Assembly (NCBI GenBank): GCA_024223125.1
Contig: JAAEOP010000595.1
Location: 1 to 55,302, forward strand
Direction: 5' to 3'
DNA from: Chloroflexota bacterium
GTDB lineage: Bacteria > Chloroflexota > Anaerolineae > Promineifilales > Promineifilaceae
DNA length: 55,302 nt
Of this stretch, positions 34,401-43,012 are shown one piece after another (the first letter of the stretch is position 1; each line of letters opens with the position of its first letter). Below the pieces are notes generated by a model. That model ran no database searches. It was not told where the DNA came from and worked only from the letters and a program-made list of their open reading frames with translations. A program made the position numbers and the translations under genes.

Positions 34401-35627
34401 ATGGAACATAGCTCAACTTTTTTCTACACTTTGTTGTGGGTGCTTTTTTGGGGAGCGATTGGTCTGGCTGTTACCCCGCGGATCTATCTGCGAAAAGATA
34501 AAGATGTGTCCCAAACCGGCTTGATGGGGGCTGCTATCGGCGCTGCCTTTGGCCCCATTGGGTTAGCAGTTATTTGGATATTTACTCCCAGTTATAAAAC
34601 TCGGTGGGCGCTTATTCCCGGCATTATTGTTATCTTTATATTGTCGTTGGCTTTTGCCCGCGCTGACCCAGATAATCTTTGTGTGATCAGCGGTAGTTTT
34701 GTCGCTTCGCAGTTAACAAACGGTATTGTTATCGGCATTATTTATAGTTTGATGGCTTTGGGCATTACGCTGATCTTTTCTATTTTGGGCATTGTGAGTT
34801 TTGCTCATGGGGAATTTTATATGGTCGGCGGGATGATTGCTTATTTTATGACAGCCAGATGGTTTCCTGGTATCAATCCTGTTGTTGCTATTGTGGCAGC
34901 TTGCGCGGGTACATTTGCCATTGGTTATCTGTTTGAACGTTTATTCTTGCAACCCATGCACACGGGGGAAGTGGAACGGCCGGGTGAATATGCCATTCTG
35001 ATTACGTTTGGACTGGCCTTTTTCTTGCAATATTTTGTGCAGGCGACGGTGGGCGCCAATCCGGTAAAAGCAACCCGTTATTTTGATTTCCCGGACATTG
35101 AGAATGCTTTGTTTGCTACTACAAGGGGAAACATCACCTTCTTTGACGCCTTGTCTGTGCCCAATCCTCGTTTTACGGCCGCTATTGTGGCTATTTTAAT
35201 GCTGGTTGTTTTGCTGCTGTTTCTGTATCGCACCTGGACAGGTAAAGCGCTGCGGGCGGTGAGCGAGGATAAACAGGCGGCGGCCGTGGCTGGCATTAAC
35301 ACAGAGAGGATGAACACGCTGGCTTTTGCTTTGGGCAGTATGCTGGCCGGGTTGTCGGGCGCTATGCTGGTACAGGTTTTTTCCTGGCTGCCACAGGTGG
35401 GCACGATTGCATCTTCCCGCTCTTTTGTGATTATTGTGTTGGGGGGGATGGGGTCGCTGCCAGGGGCATTTATTGGCGGCTTGATGGTGGGTTTGTTTGA
35501 AGCGGCCGGAACCGGCTGTATTCCAGACCCCACACGGGCGGCTTCTTATATCCCCGCTTACGGTATGATTGTATTAACTTTGGTTCTCTTATTGAAACCA
35601 ACTGGCTTATTCGGGAAGGAATTATGA
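34401..35627 (+). CDS. livH: Branched-chain amino acid ABC transporter permease LivH
   Basis: A 408-aa permease. Residues about 115-405 are a standard LivH: NGIVIGIIYSLMALGITLIFSILGIVSFAHGEFYM, VERPGEYAILITFGLAFFLQ, the coupling segment KALRAVSEDKQAAAVAGINTERM, and VIVLGGMGSLPGAFIGGLMVGLFEA. The usual length is about 290-310. The extra N-terminal ~110 residues hold three hydrophobic stretches (WVLFWGAIGLAVTP, MGAAIGAAFGPIGLAVIWI, LIPGIIVIFILSLAFA) and charged loops. Start ATG follows AGGAGGGGAA, so the extension is translated. Its stop overlaps livM by 4 nt (ATGA). Confidence 0.9.
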   Translation: MEHSSTFFYTLLWVLFWGAIGLAVTPRIYLRKDKDVSQTGLMGAAIGAAFGPIGLAVIWIFTPSYKTRWALIPGIIVIFILSLAFARADPDNLCVISGSFVASQLTNGIVIGIIYSLMALGITLIFSILGIVSFAHGEFYMVGGMIAYFMTARWFPGINPVVAIVAACAGTFAIGYLFERLFLQPMHTGEVERPGEYAILITFGLAFFLQYFVQATVGANPVKATRYFDFPDIENALFATTRGNITFFDALSVPNPRFTAAIVAILMLVVLLLFLYRTWTGKALRAVSEDKQAAAVAGINTERMNTLAFALGSMLAGLSGAMLVQVFSWLPQVGTIASSRSFVIIVLGGMGSLPGAFIGGLMVGLFEAAGTGCIPDPTRAASYIPAYGMIVLTLVLLLKPTGLFGKEL

Positions 35628-36832
35628 ACCGACAATGGATTCCACGCATTGCAGGTATTGCGGCGATTGTCCTCCTGCTGATTTTCCCTTTTATTTACGG
35701 CCGTGCCGACTACGACTTCATTATGCACTTATGGATTACGGCCTTTTTCTATGCTATTTTGGCGTCTAGCTGGTCATTATTGGCCGGGTATGCGGGGCAG
35801 TTTTCTTTTGCCCACATGGCTTTTATGGCCATTGGGGCGTATGTGACCGCTCTATATGGCAATTACATCCGTTTTGTCAGCGCGCCCACAAACCTATGTA
35901 CTGAATATCAGCTTGGCGGCCGTTGGCTGGTTATTCTCAATCCAGTGGGTGTCACTTCTTTGGCCAGAAACTGTTTGGATATTGCCAAAGAAACATTACC
36001 GGCCGGCACTGTTATCAACCAACCCTCCATTTGGTGGGGGCTTTTTGGCGGCATCATCATAGGCGGTATTTTTGGGCTGCTTGTTGGTTATCTGGTCTTA
36101 CGCTTACGCAGCACTTACCTGGCCCTGTTCACCATTGGCTTTGCCGAAATTTTGCGGGCTGCCATCAGCGCCGAAATTGCCATTACACAAGGGCAGTCTG
36201 GCCTGGAAATGCTGCCCCTCTTTCCGAACGGCGTCAACCTGTTTGGGCAGACGTTTAGCTCCACCGACAAACTGCCGCCTTACTACATTATGTTGTTTTT
36301 GTTTCTGATTTGTATGGTCATTATGCTTCGCCTGACGGCTACCCGTTTTGGTTTGTTCATCCGCTCATTGCGTGAGGATGAAGAAGCGGCGGCCGCTTTA
36401 GGCGTCAATGTGGTGCGCTATAAGGTGATGGTGTTCACTATTACGGCGATGATGGCTGCGGCCGCTGGAGCCATCTTCGGCCATTACATTGGCATCATTA
36501 CACCCAATATCTTGCTTATCTTGCAGATGAGTCTGGTCATTGCCATGGCTGTCATTGGCGGCCTGGAAAGCATCGTGGCGGCGGCTATTGGGGCTATCGT
36601 CATCCTGTTCATGTTGGAATTGCTGCGAACCAGCTTCACTATTGGGACGATTACGGTGGATATGACGTTGTGGCGGCTGGTCTTTTTTGGGGCGGTGCTG
36701 ATGCTGACGCTGCGCTTCCGTCGTAATGGTCTTATCGCTCCCATTTTGGATTGGTTTGAGCGGGCCGATGTGGCTGAGGAGACGGTAGCCAAACGGCAGC
36801 CGGCAACGACGACGGAGGGAAGCGACTCATGA
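35624..36832 (+). CDS. livM: Branched-chain amino acid ABC transporter permease LivM
   Basis: A 402-aa permease pairing with LivH to form the channel. YAILASSWSLLAGYAGQFSFAHMAFMAIGAY is the family N-terminal signature. LRLRSTYLALFTIGFAEILR follows, and the EAA-like loop FIRSLREDEEAAAALGVNVVRYKVMVF contacts the ATPases. GGLESIVAAAIGAIVI closes the membrane region. The tail is charged and cytoplasmic. It overlaps livH by 4 nt and livG by 4 nt, typical of a tightly coupled operon. Between the second and third hydrophobic stretches lies a ~60-aa loop with two cysteines (NLCTEYQLGG, ARNCLDIAK), longer than in the enteric proteins I know. Confidence 0.92.
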   Translation: MNRQWIPRIAGIAAIVLLLIFPFIYGRADYDFIMHLWITAFFYAILASSWSLLAGYAGQFSFAHMAFMAIGAYVTALYGNYIRFVSAPTNLCTEYQLGGRWLVILNPVGVTSLARNCLDIAKETLPAGTVINQPSIWWGLFGGIIIGGIFGLLVGYLVLRLRSTYLALFTIGFAEILRAAISAEIAITQGQSGLEMLPLFPNGVNLFGQTFSSTDKLPPYYIMLFLFLICMVIMLRLTATRFGLFIRSLREDEEAAAALGVNVVRYKVMVFTITAMMAAAAGAIFGHYIGIITPNILLILQMSLVIAMAVIGGLESIVAAAIGAIVILFMLELLRTSFTIGTITVDMTLWRLVFFGAVLMLTLRFRRNGLIAPILDWFERADVAEETVAKRQPATTTEGSDS

Positions 36833-37620
36833 CTGAATTACGTGTGAATGGGATCACCAAGAATTTTGGCGGCTTACAAGTGCTGCGAGACGTTACGTTT
36901 GAGGTGAATGGGCCGGAATTGATTGGTTTGATTGGCCCGAATGGGGCTGGCAAAACGACGCTGACGAATATTCTGGATGGGGCGCTGAATCCTTCAAAGG
37001 GGACAGTGTATTTGAACGGCCGTCGCATTGACGCTATGCCCTCGTATGATGTGGCTAAAGCGGGGTTGGGGCGGACATTTCAGGTAACACGTGCTTTCCG
37101 GCGCATGACGGTGCTGGAAAATATGTATGTGCCGGCGCTGGCGATGCACCCCTCGACAAGGCAGCGAGACGTTAAAGAAAAGGCAATGGATGTGCTTGAG
37201 TTTTTGACAATTGAGCATTTGCGGAATGAATACGGCCGTGCCCTTTCTGGCGGTCAACAAAAATTGCTAGAACTGGGGCGGCTACTCATGCTCGACCCGG
37301 ACGTCATTGTTCTGGATGAACCTTTTGCCGGCGTCCACCCTAAATTGATGGAAATCATCTACAAATACATCTACAAAGTCAACGAAGATGGCAAAGCAGT
37401 CATCATCATCAGCCATGATATGGACACCATTTTTACCCTGAGCAAACGATTGCTAGTGTTGGATTATGGCGATTTGATTGCGGATGGCGATCCGGAAATT
37501 GTGAAGAATGATCCGGCCGTTATAGAAGCATATCTGGGTGTAGATGAAGACGAAGACCTGTACGATGACGAAGAGGCAGAGACGCCGGAAGTAGAAAAAG
37601 AGGAGGCGCAGGATGAGTGA
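36829..37620 (+). CDS. livG: Branched-chain amino acid ABC transporter ATPase LivG
   Basis: A 263-aa ATPase. Walker A is GPNGAGKT (residues 35-42), the signature LSGGQQKLLELGR, Walker B VIVLDEPFAGVHPKLME and the switch histidine is in IISHDMDTIF. ARTFQ-type text (GLGRTFQVTRAFRRMTVLENM) is typical of LivG. The last ~24 residues are almost all acidic (EDEDLYDDEEAETPEVEKEE), an unusual tail that may interact with basic loops or only tune solubility. ATGA overlap with livM and an 8-nt overlap with livF. Confidence 0.93.
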   Translation: MTELRVNGITKNFGGLQVLRDVTFEVNGPELIGLIGPNGAGKTTLTNILDGALNPSKGTVYLNGRRIDAMPSYDVAKAGLGRTFQVTRAFRRMTVLENMYVPALAMHPSTRQRDVKEKAMDVLEFLTIEHLRNEYGRALSGGQQKLLELGRLLMLDPDVIVLDEPFAGVHPKLMEIIYKYIYKVNEDGKAVIIISHDMDTIFTLSKRLLVLDYGDLIADGDPEIVKNDPAVIEAYLGVDEDEDLYDDEEAETPEVEKEEAQDE

Positions 37621-38338
37621 GCAAAATAACACCATTCTGGAAATGAAAGACCTCTATGTAGGCTACTACAGAGACCTTAACATTTTACAAGACCTGAATA
37701 TCAAAATACAAAAAGGGAAAATCACCACTATTCTGGGCGCTAATGGCGTGGGTAAATCCACGACCCTAAAAGCAGTCTACGGCTTCCTCAAGCCAAATGA
37801 TGGCGATATTCTGGTAGATGGGCAGAGTATTTTGGGCGTACCCATCTATGAACGCATCTCTTTGGGATTGGCTTATATTCCCCAGCAGCCGGGTATTTTT
37901 CGGCATATGTCTGTGAAGGAGAATCTGGAAGTAGGCGCCTGGACGTTTCGCAAAGATAAGAAGCGGCTGAAGCAAAAGCTGGAAGAAAATTATGAGCGCT
38001 TCCCCATTTTGCGCGACAAACGGAATCAGAAAACGGGTGAATTGTCTGGCGGACAGCAGCGTATGGTGGAAATCGGCCGTACTCTGATGACAGACCCCAA
38101 AATTATCCTGGTAGATGAACCGACGGCCGGTTTATCCAAGCTGTTGTCGGAAGAAGTGTATAAGATGTTGACTGATTTACGGGATGATGACGGCTTAACC
38201 ATCTTGTTGGTAGACCAGGAAATCCGTCAGGCGCTCAAGATTACGGATTATGTGTATGTGTTGGAATTAGGGCGCAATAAGTATGAAGGCCCGGCTGCTG
38301 ATTTCCAAGATTTGGAAAAGGCGTTCTGGGTGGGATAA
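37613..38338 (+). CDS. livF: Branched-chain amino acid ABC transporter ATPase LivF
   Basis: A 241-aa ATPase, partner of LivG. Walker A is GANGVGKS, LAYIPQQPGIFRHMSVKENLEVGAW is the LivF-type Q-loop region, signature LSGGQQRMVEIGRTLM, Walker B IILVDEPTAGLS, and the switch position is Gln/Asp in LLVDQEIRQAL (His replaced, as is common in LivF, where VEQN is usual). It begins 8 nt inside livG. It closes the transporter operon; an imperfect inverted repeat follows before the aminotransferase gene. Confidence 0.93.
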   Translation: MSEQNNTILEMKDLYVGYYRDLNILQDLNIKIQKGKITTILGANGVGKSTTLKAVYGFLKPNDGDILVDGQSILGVPIYERISLGLAYIPQQPGIFRHMSVKENLEVGAWTFRKDKKRLKQKLEENYERFPILRDKRNQKTGELSGGQQRMVEIGRTLMTDPKIILVDEPTAGLSKLLSEEVYKMLTDLRDDDGLTILLVDQEIRQALKITDYVYVLELGRNKYEGPAADFQDLEKAFWVG

Positions 38339-38348
38339 CAATTGTAGA

Positions 38349-38413
38349 GGGGCGAGATAACTGGGGAAACGATTTGACGTGACGTTATGATGTTTTGTCG
38401 GTTATCCTGCCCC
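38349..38413 (+). terminator. Inverted repeat after the Liv operon
   Basis: GGGGCGAGATAAC (38349-38361) and GTTATCCTGCCCC (38401-38413) pair at 11 of 13 positions around a 39-nt loop. It may mark the operon end, but there is no T-run and the aminotransferase starts 14 bp later. Confidence 0.4.
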
Positions 38414-38426
38414 CCGTGATTTATCA

Positions 38427-39758
38427 ATGAAAACGACTTCTCAATCTCCTATTCATTTTTCCCCGGTTATGCAAAATTTAAAAACGTCGCCCACGCTGGC
38501 AATTAACGAGCGTGTGCAAGAACTATGGGCCGAAGGGGAACAGGTTTACCATTTTGGTTTTGGCGAATCCCGCTTCCCCGTTCATCCCAAAATGCAAGCG
38601 GCGTTGGCGGCCAATGCCCATCAAAAAAGCTATTTACCGGGACGGGGGCTGCCGGCATTAAGGGAACAGATAGCGGCTTTTTACAGTGTTCAGTTGGGCA
38701 TGGCCGTATCCAGCGAACAAGTTATCGTTGGCCCCGGCAGCAAATCATTGATGTACGCTTTACGAATGGCTTTGGACGGCGCTTTGATTTTGCCCACGCC
38801 GGCCTGGGTCAGCTACGCACCGCAATCTCATTTGCTAAACCGTCCCGTTTACCGCATCCCCGCATCGCCCCGTGATGGCTATGCCTTGACGATGGATGCA
38901 GTGCAAGAGACGGTGGAACAGGTGGCCGAAGAAGCCAAGATTTTACTCATCACCAGCCCCAATAACCCCACCGGCCATATGTTTGAGGCTGCATTTCTGT
39001 CTGAACTGGCTGATTTTTGCCGCCAGGAAGGGATTGTGGTGTTGAGCGACGAAATTTACAGTTTGGTTCCGCATGGGCAAAAACCGCACATTTCATTGGT
39101 CCGGTATTACCCGGAAGGGACGATTGTGTTGGGTGGCTTGAGCAAATATTTGTCGTTGGGGGGGTGGCGACTGGGTGTTGGCATTTTACCGAAGAGTGAA
39201 GACGGCCGTATCCTCATGCAAAACCTACATGCTATCGCCAGCGAAATATGGTCTACGCCTACTGCCCCTGTGCAATATGCTGCTCTCACCGCCTACAGCG
39301 ACGATCCCGACATCGCCAATTACATTGCGGAGTGCGCTGCTATTCATGCCGCCCGCACCCAGCATCTTTGGAGTTGGCTGGTTGAGTTGGGCATCTCCTG
39401 CCCACAGCCGGAAGGCGGCTTCTACCTGATTTCGAATTTTGACCGTTGGCGGGAACCTTTAGCCCAACGCGACGTTCATACCTCGTTGGACTTAGCCAAA
39501 TATTTGCTGGACAATTACCATATTGCCACGCTGCCCGGCAGCGCTTTTGGTACACCGGAACGCGATCTATCATTACGTATAGCCACTAGTTATGTGGATA
39601 TGGAAACGGATGAAGCGGCCGAGAAGATTTTGGAGGTTTGGCGGCAAGAGGCAACTAGCTCAACAAGGGAAGGGGAACAGTTTATGACTCAAAACCACCC
39701 CCATATGGCCGCAGCTATCTCCCGGTTCCAGCAGTTTATTCAGGATTTGGAAGTTTAA
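38427..39758 (+). CDS. PLP-dependent aminotransferase, class I (AspC-like)
   Basis: A 443-aa fold-type I aminotransferase. The PLP lysine is Lys240 in GGLSKYLSLGGWRLG, with ITSPNNPTG (175-183) and Asp208-Tyr211 in LSDEIY at the pyridine side. YHFGFGESRFP and KSYLPGRGLPALREQIAAFY are substrate-domain segments. It resembles aspartate/aromatic or branched-chain aminotransferases of subgroup I. It follows the branched-chain amino acid importer on the same strand, 88 bp downstream, so imported Leu/Ile/Val are plausible substrates. The C-terminal ~35 residues (after EVWRQEA) form a charged extension. The gene's last codons are duplicated beyond the downstream repeat element. Confidence 0.87.
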   Translation: MKTTSQSPIHFSPVMQNLKTSPTLAINERVQELWAEGEQVYHFGFGESRFPVHPKMQAALAANAHQKSYLPGRGLPALREQIAAFYSVQLGMAVSSEQVIVGPGSKSLMYALRMALDGALILPTPAWVSYAPQSHLLNRPVYRIPASPRDGYALTMDAVQETVEQVAEEAKILLITSPNNPTGHMFEAAFLSELADFCRQEGIVVLSDEIYSLVPHGQKPHISLVRYYPEGTIVLGGLSKYLSLGGWRLGVGILPKSEDGRILMQNLHAIASEIWSTPTAPVQYAALTAYSDDPDIANYIAECAAIHAARTQHLWSWLVELGISCPQPEGGFYLISNFDRWREPLAQRDVHTSLDLAKYLLDNYHIATLPGSAFGTPERDLSLRIATSYVDMETDEAAEKILEVWRQEATSSTREGEQFMTQNHPHMAAAISRFQQFIQDLEV

Positions 39759-39849
39759 CCATTCACTCCTCCAAGGTGCCCGGCACTTATAAACGAGTGT
39801 GCTACTCCAGTAGACTTGGTAATGAAGTGCCGGGCACCTGAATGGTTAC
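39756..39849. repeat. Palindromic MITE-like element, family A copy 2
   Basis: Arms AGGTGCCCGGCACTT (39774-39788) and AAGTGCCGGGCACCT (39825-39839) are perfect over 15 bp around 36 bp. The outer pair is TAACCATTC / GAATGGTTA. TTTGGAAGTT(TAACCAT) occurs directly on both sides (39746-39762 and 39850-39866). Its size and layout match copy 1 at 252-344. Confidence 0.72.
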
Positions 39850-39864
39850 TTTGGAAGTTTAACC

Positions 39865-40698
39865 ATGATTGATATCCGACCTGTTAAAACTATTGAAGAA
39901 AGCCGATTAGTTGAAAATTTGATCGCGGCCGCCTGGGGGGGCGACCACCATATTGCTGTGCCGGATCATCTGACTGTTACCATAGCTAAAGAAAATGGGG
40001 GGGTGGTATTGTTGGCTTGGGACGGAGAAAATCCGGTTGGGTTTTGTCTGGGCTTTCTTTCCTATGTAGAAACGGAAGGAGGCAAACGGCTGAAGCATTG
40101 TTCCCACATGGCGGGGGTGGTTCCTGAGTGTCGCGGGCGTAAAGTGGGGCAAATGCTTAAATGGGCACAGCGGGAGGCGGTGTTAGCAATGGGGATTGAT
40201 CTCATTACCTGGACGTATGATCCGTTGGAGACGTTAAACGGCCGTCTCAATATCCATAAATTAGGCGCGGTCTGCAATGTTTATGAACGGAATATCTATG
40301 GCGACGGCCGTGACGCTTTGAATTGGGGCGTACCCACTGACCGCTTTCATGTGGATTGGTATCTAAATTCTCCCCGAGTCCAGGCTCATCAAGACGGCGA
40401 CTGGCAAAACATTCCCCTTTCTGAATGGCTAAAGCGAGGCACAAAAGTTGTGAACCAACCCCAAGAGGTTAATGGACTTTGGCAAGTTGGCGTTATAGAT
40501 GAAGCGCTTGTTACCCACGAACATCTGCTTGTCGCTGTGCCAGCCAATTATCAGAGCATCAAAAATGCCAGTGTCAAACTTGGTCTGGCCTGGCGCATGC
40601 ACACACGAGAAATATTTGAATTGGCGTTTGCCAAAGGATTTGTCGTTGTAGATTTATTTATCGCTGAAAGCTTGTGCTACTATTTTTTGGAACGTTAG
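39865..40698 (+). CDS. GNAT-family acetyltransferase-like protein
   Basis: A 277-aa protein. Its N-terminal half is a GNAT fold: IRPVKTIEESRLVENLIAAAW, VVLLAWDGENPVGFCLGFLSY, then HSHM-like strand HCSHMAGVVPECRGRKVGQMLK, where RGRKVG is the acetyl-CoA pyrophosphate loop. WTYDPLETLNGRLNIHKLGAVCNVYERNIYG matches predicted acetyltransferases of the COG3375 type. The C-terminal ~110 residues have no named domain that I recognise. Substrate unknown. ATG at 39865 lies in the right copy of the direct repeat flanking element A, so its translation start may have been rebuilt by that insertion. Position beside the aminotransferase hints at an amino-acid-derived substrate, weakly. Confidence 0.75.
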   Translation: MIDIRPVKTIEESRLVENLIAAAWGGDHHIAVPDHLTVTIAKENGGVVLLAWDGENPVGFCLGFLSYVETEGGKRLKHCSHMAGVVPECRGRKVGQMLKWAQREAVLAMGIDLITWTYDPLETLNGRLNIHKLGAVCNVYERNIYGDGRDALNWGVPTDRFHVDWYLNSPRVQAHQDGDWQNIPLSEWLKRGTKVVNQPQEVNGLWQVGVIDEALVTHEHLLVAVPANYQSIKNASVKLGLAWRMHTREIFELAFAKGFVVVDLFIAESLCYYFLER

Positions 40699-40901
40699 TC
40701 CAACACCCCAAAGAAATAAACACCAATGAAAGCGGCTCGCCGAATCCTGCTCATTTCCCCTGAAAATTTGCCCGTGAACTCATTCTCTATTGCAGTCGCC
40801 ACCAACGTATGCAAGAACTTATCCTGGCTGGCGAAGCTGCTCGCCCCAACGTTTTGTGGCGCAAACCTGCCCATCGTGTCTAAAGAGTCAAACTGGTGCA
40901 T

Positions 40902-42407
40902 TTACTCTTTTTCGCGGAGATGGGGGAAGAGCAGCACTTCGCGGATGGTGGCTTTGTCTGTGAACAGCATGACCATGCGGTCAATGCCGGCGCCAAAGCC
41001 GCCGTTAGGGGGCATTCCGTAGCGCATTGCCTGCAGGTAATCTTCATCAATGGGGTTAATCTCATCGTCGTCTGAAGCATAAAGCTGTTGCAGCATTTCA
41101 AAACGAGACTGTTGATCCAAGGGGTCGTTCAACTCTGTAAAAGCATTACCCATTTCCATACCGGCAATGAAGTATTCAAACCGTTCCACGTGCAGTGGGT
41201 CGCCGGGAATTCCTTTGGCCAGTGGTGAAATGTCTCGCGGGTAGGTGGTAATGATGGTGGGTTGTATCAGCTTTGGTTCCACAAAATCGCCAAAGACGCC
41301 GTCAATCAGTTTGCCCCAGGCGGCGCCATCGGGCGCATTGCCACCCGTTTCTCGAATTGCCTGCCGTAAATTGTCCACCTCCAGATGTTCCATATAATCA
41401 ATCTCGGCAAACTGTTTAATGGCGTCGCGCATCGTCATGCGCGGCCAGGTTCCAGACACGTCAATGGTGTGCCCTTGGTAGGTGAAGCTGGTGTGGCCTA
41501 AGACTTGCTCGGCTACGGTTTGTACCATCCGTTCTGTGAAGTTCATCACATCATGGTAATCCCAATAGGCGGCGTAGAATTCTAGCATGGTAAATTCGGG
41601 ATTGTGTTTGAAGCTGACGCCTTCATTGCGGAAATCACGGCCGATTTCATACACTCGCTCAATGCCTCCCACCAACAACCGTTTCAGGTACAGTTCAAAG
41701 GAGATACGTAGATAAAGTTCTTGTTTAAGCTGGTTGTGATGGGTGGTAAACGGCCGGGCGGCAGCTCCCCCATACAATGGCTGCAAAACTGGTGTCTCCA
41801 CTTCCAGGAATTCATTGTCATCCATAAAACGGCGCACGGCGCGAATGATGTGGGCGCGGGTTAAAAACAGTTGGCGCACATCTGGGTTAACGGCCAGGTC
41901 AGCGTACCGTTGGCGGTAACGTTCTTCTACATTGGAGAATTCACTGTGGCGTATAAGTCGGCCGTCTACCTTTTCTTCCTTCACCACTGGCAGTGGGCTG
42001 ACTGCTTTGCTCAACAGTTTCCATTCCGTCACCCGCAGGCTGATTTCCCCGGTGCGAGTACGGAACAGGATGCCGCTGGCCTGCACAAAGTCGCCCAAAT
42101 CGAGCAGCTTACGGAATATGCGGTGGGATTCTTCGCCGATGATTTCCCGGCGCACGAATAGTTGCAGACGGCCGTTACCATCTTCAATATGGGCAAACAC
42201 TGTCTTCCCCATATCCCGGAAGCTGACAAGTCGGCCGCAAACGGTAGCTTCAATTTCGGCCGTGTCATCAGCAGCAAAGGCAGTTTTGGCGGCCGTTGTG
42301 TTGTGTGTTCGTTCTACACGCAACGGATATGGTTCTATGCCGGCTTCTTGCAGTCGTGCTAATTTAGCCAGACGTTGTTCTTCTAAGGGGGTGGGGTGCC
42401 AGGTCAT
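40902..42407 (-). CDS. lysS: Lysyl-tRNA synthetase, class II
   Basis: A 501-aa class II LysRS charging tRNA-Lys. An N-terminal OB-fold (about 50-150, CGRLVSFRDMGKTVFAHIEDGNGRLQLFVRR) binds the anticodon. The catalytic core has motif 1 around HIIRAVRRFMDDNEFLEVETPVL, motif 2 YEIGRDFRNEGVSFKHNPEFTMLEFY and motif 3 GFGAGIDRMVMLFTD. The length is usual for bacterial LysS. MTWHPTPLEEQRLAKL at 42407 follows GAGG; 13 upstream codons overlapping the terminator are unlikely. It lies downstream of greA, a common pairing, but an intrinsic terminator separates them, so some read-through or a local promoter must feed it. Confidence 0.96.
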   Translation of the reverse strand: MTWHPTPLEEQRLAKLARLQEAGIEPYPLRVERTHNTTAAKTAFAADDTAEIEATVCGRLVSFRDMGKTVFAHIEDGNGRLQLFVRREIIGEESHRIFRKLLDLGDFVQASGILFRTRTGEISLRVTEWKLLSKAVSPLPVVKEEKVDGRLIRHSEFSNVEERYRQRYADLAVNPDVRQLFLTRAHIIRAVRRFMDDNEFLEVETPVLQPLYGGAAARPFTTHHNQLKQELYLRISFELYLKRLLVGGIERVYEIGRDFRNEGVSFKHNPEFTMLEFYAAYWDYHDVMNFTERMVQTVAEQVLGHTSFTYQGHTIDVSGTWPRMTMRDAIKQFAEIDYMEHLEVDNLRQAIRETGGNAPDGAAWGKLIDGVFGDFVEPKLIQPTIITTYPRDISPLAKGIPGDPLHVERFEYFIAGMEMGNAFTELNDPLDQQSRFEMLQQLYASDDDEINPIDEDYLQAMRYGMPPNGGFGAGIDRMVMLFTDKATIREVLLFPHLREKE

Positions 42408-42425
42408 CGTTAATCCTCTTCTCAC

Positions 42426-42451
42426 AAAAAAACCCGTGAAAGTCACGGGTT
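42426..42451 (-). terminator. Intrinsic terminator of greA
   Basis: On the minus strand AACCCGTGA, loop CTT, TCACGGGTT is followed by a run of T (7 in all). It lies between the greA stop and the lysS start. Confidence 0.88.
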
Positions 42452-42488
42452 GAATAATTGGTCTGCGGGAACGGCCGTTCGGCCGTGG

Positions 42489-42971
42489 TTACTCAATCTT
42501 CATTACCCGAAATTCCAGGATACCGTTGGGCGCATTCACCTGTACGGTATCCCCTTTCTTAGCGCCCAACAGCGCCTTACCCAACGGGCTTTCATTAGAG
42601 ATGCGTCCTTCTTCTGGGTCGGCTTCGGCTGCGCCTACCAGATGGTAACGCTCTTCATCATCATACCCATCTTCAGTTACGGTAACATAGTTGCCCACAT
42701 TCACCATATCCTTCGTACTATTCTCCTGGATAAGCTGATAATTCTTCAGAATTTCTGCCAACTCCTGAATCCGGCCTTCAATAAAAGCCTGTTCATTGCG
42801 AGCTGCTTCCAGACCGGCGTTTTCTACAAAGTCATCATCCTGCCCATCTGCAAATGCTGCCTGCAAACGGTCGGCAACTTCTTCCCGTTTCACCGTTTTC
42901 AGGAAATCCAATTCTTTCGTTAATTTTTCTACACCTTCTTGGGTTAACAGGTGTGGTTTCATCGTGATCAT
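42489..42971 (-). CDS. greA: Transcription elongation factor GreA
   Basis: A 160-aa GreA. The N-terminal coiled coil (about 8-80) carries the acidic tip in ADGQDDDFVENAGLEAARNEQ, which reaches the RNA polymerase active site to trigger cleavage of backtracked RNA. The C-terminal FKBP-like domain reads VGNYVTVTEDGYDDEERYHLVG, then ISNESPLGKALLGAKKGDTVQV, and ends in the usual short hydrophobic tail. ATG at 42971 follows AGGGG; ATG at 42962 is an alternative. A terminator-like hairpin sits immediately upstream of its start. Confidence 0.96.
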   Translation of the reverse strand: MITMKPHLLTQEGVEKLTKELDFLKTVKREEVADRLQAAFADGQDDDFVENAGLEAARNEQAFIEGRIQELAEILKNYQLIQENSTKDMVNVGNYVTVTEDGYDDEERYHLVGAAEADPEEGRISNESPLGKALLGAKKGDTVQVNAPNGILEFRVMKIE

Positions 42972-42990
42972 AATGTACCCCTAATAAGGG

Positions 42991-43012
42991 AAAAACCGCT
43001 GCTAACAGCGGC
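42991..43012 (-). terminator. Terminator-like hairpin just upstream of greA
   Basis: On the minus strand CCGCTG, loop TTAG, CAGCGG is followed by TTTTT. It ends 20 bp before the greA ATG, inside its 5' leader, so it may end an upstream transcript or attenuate greA. Confidence 0.65.

Noticed and set aside
40726..41022. Plus-strand frame overlapping the lysS 3' end
   Set aside because: Most of it is antisense to lysS; no domain; the 200-bp gap holds no other gene.
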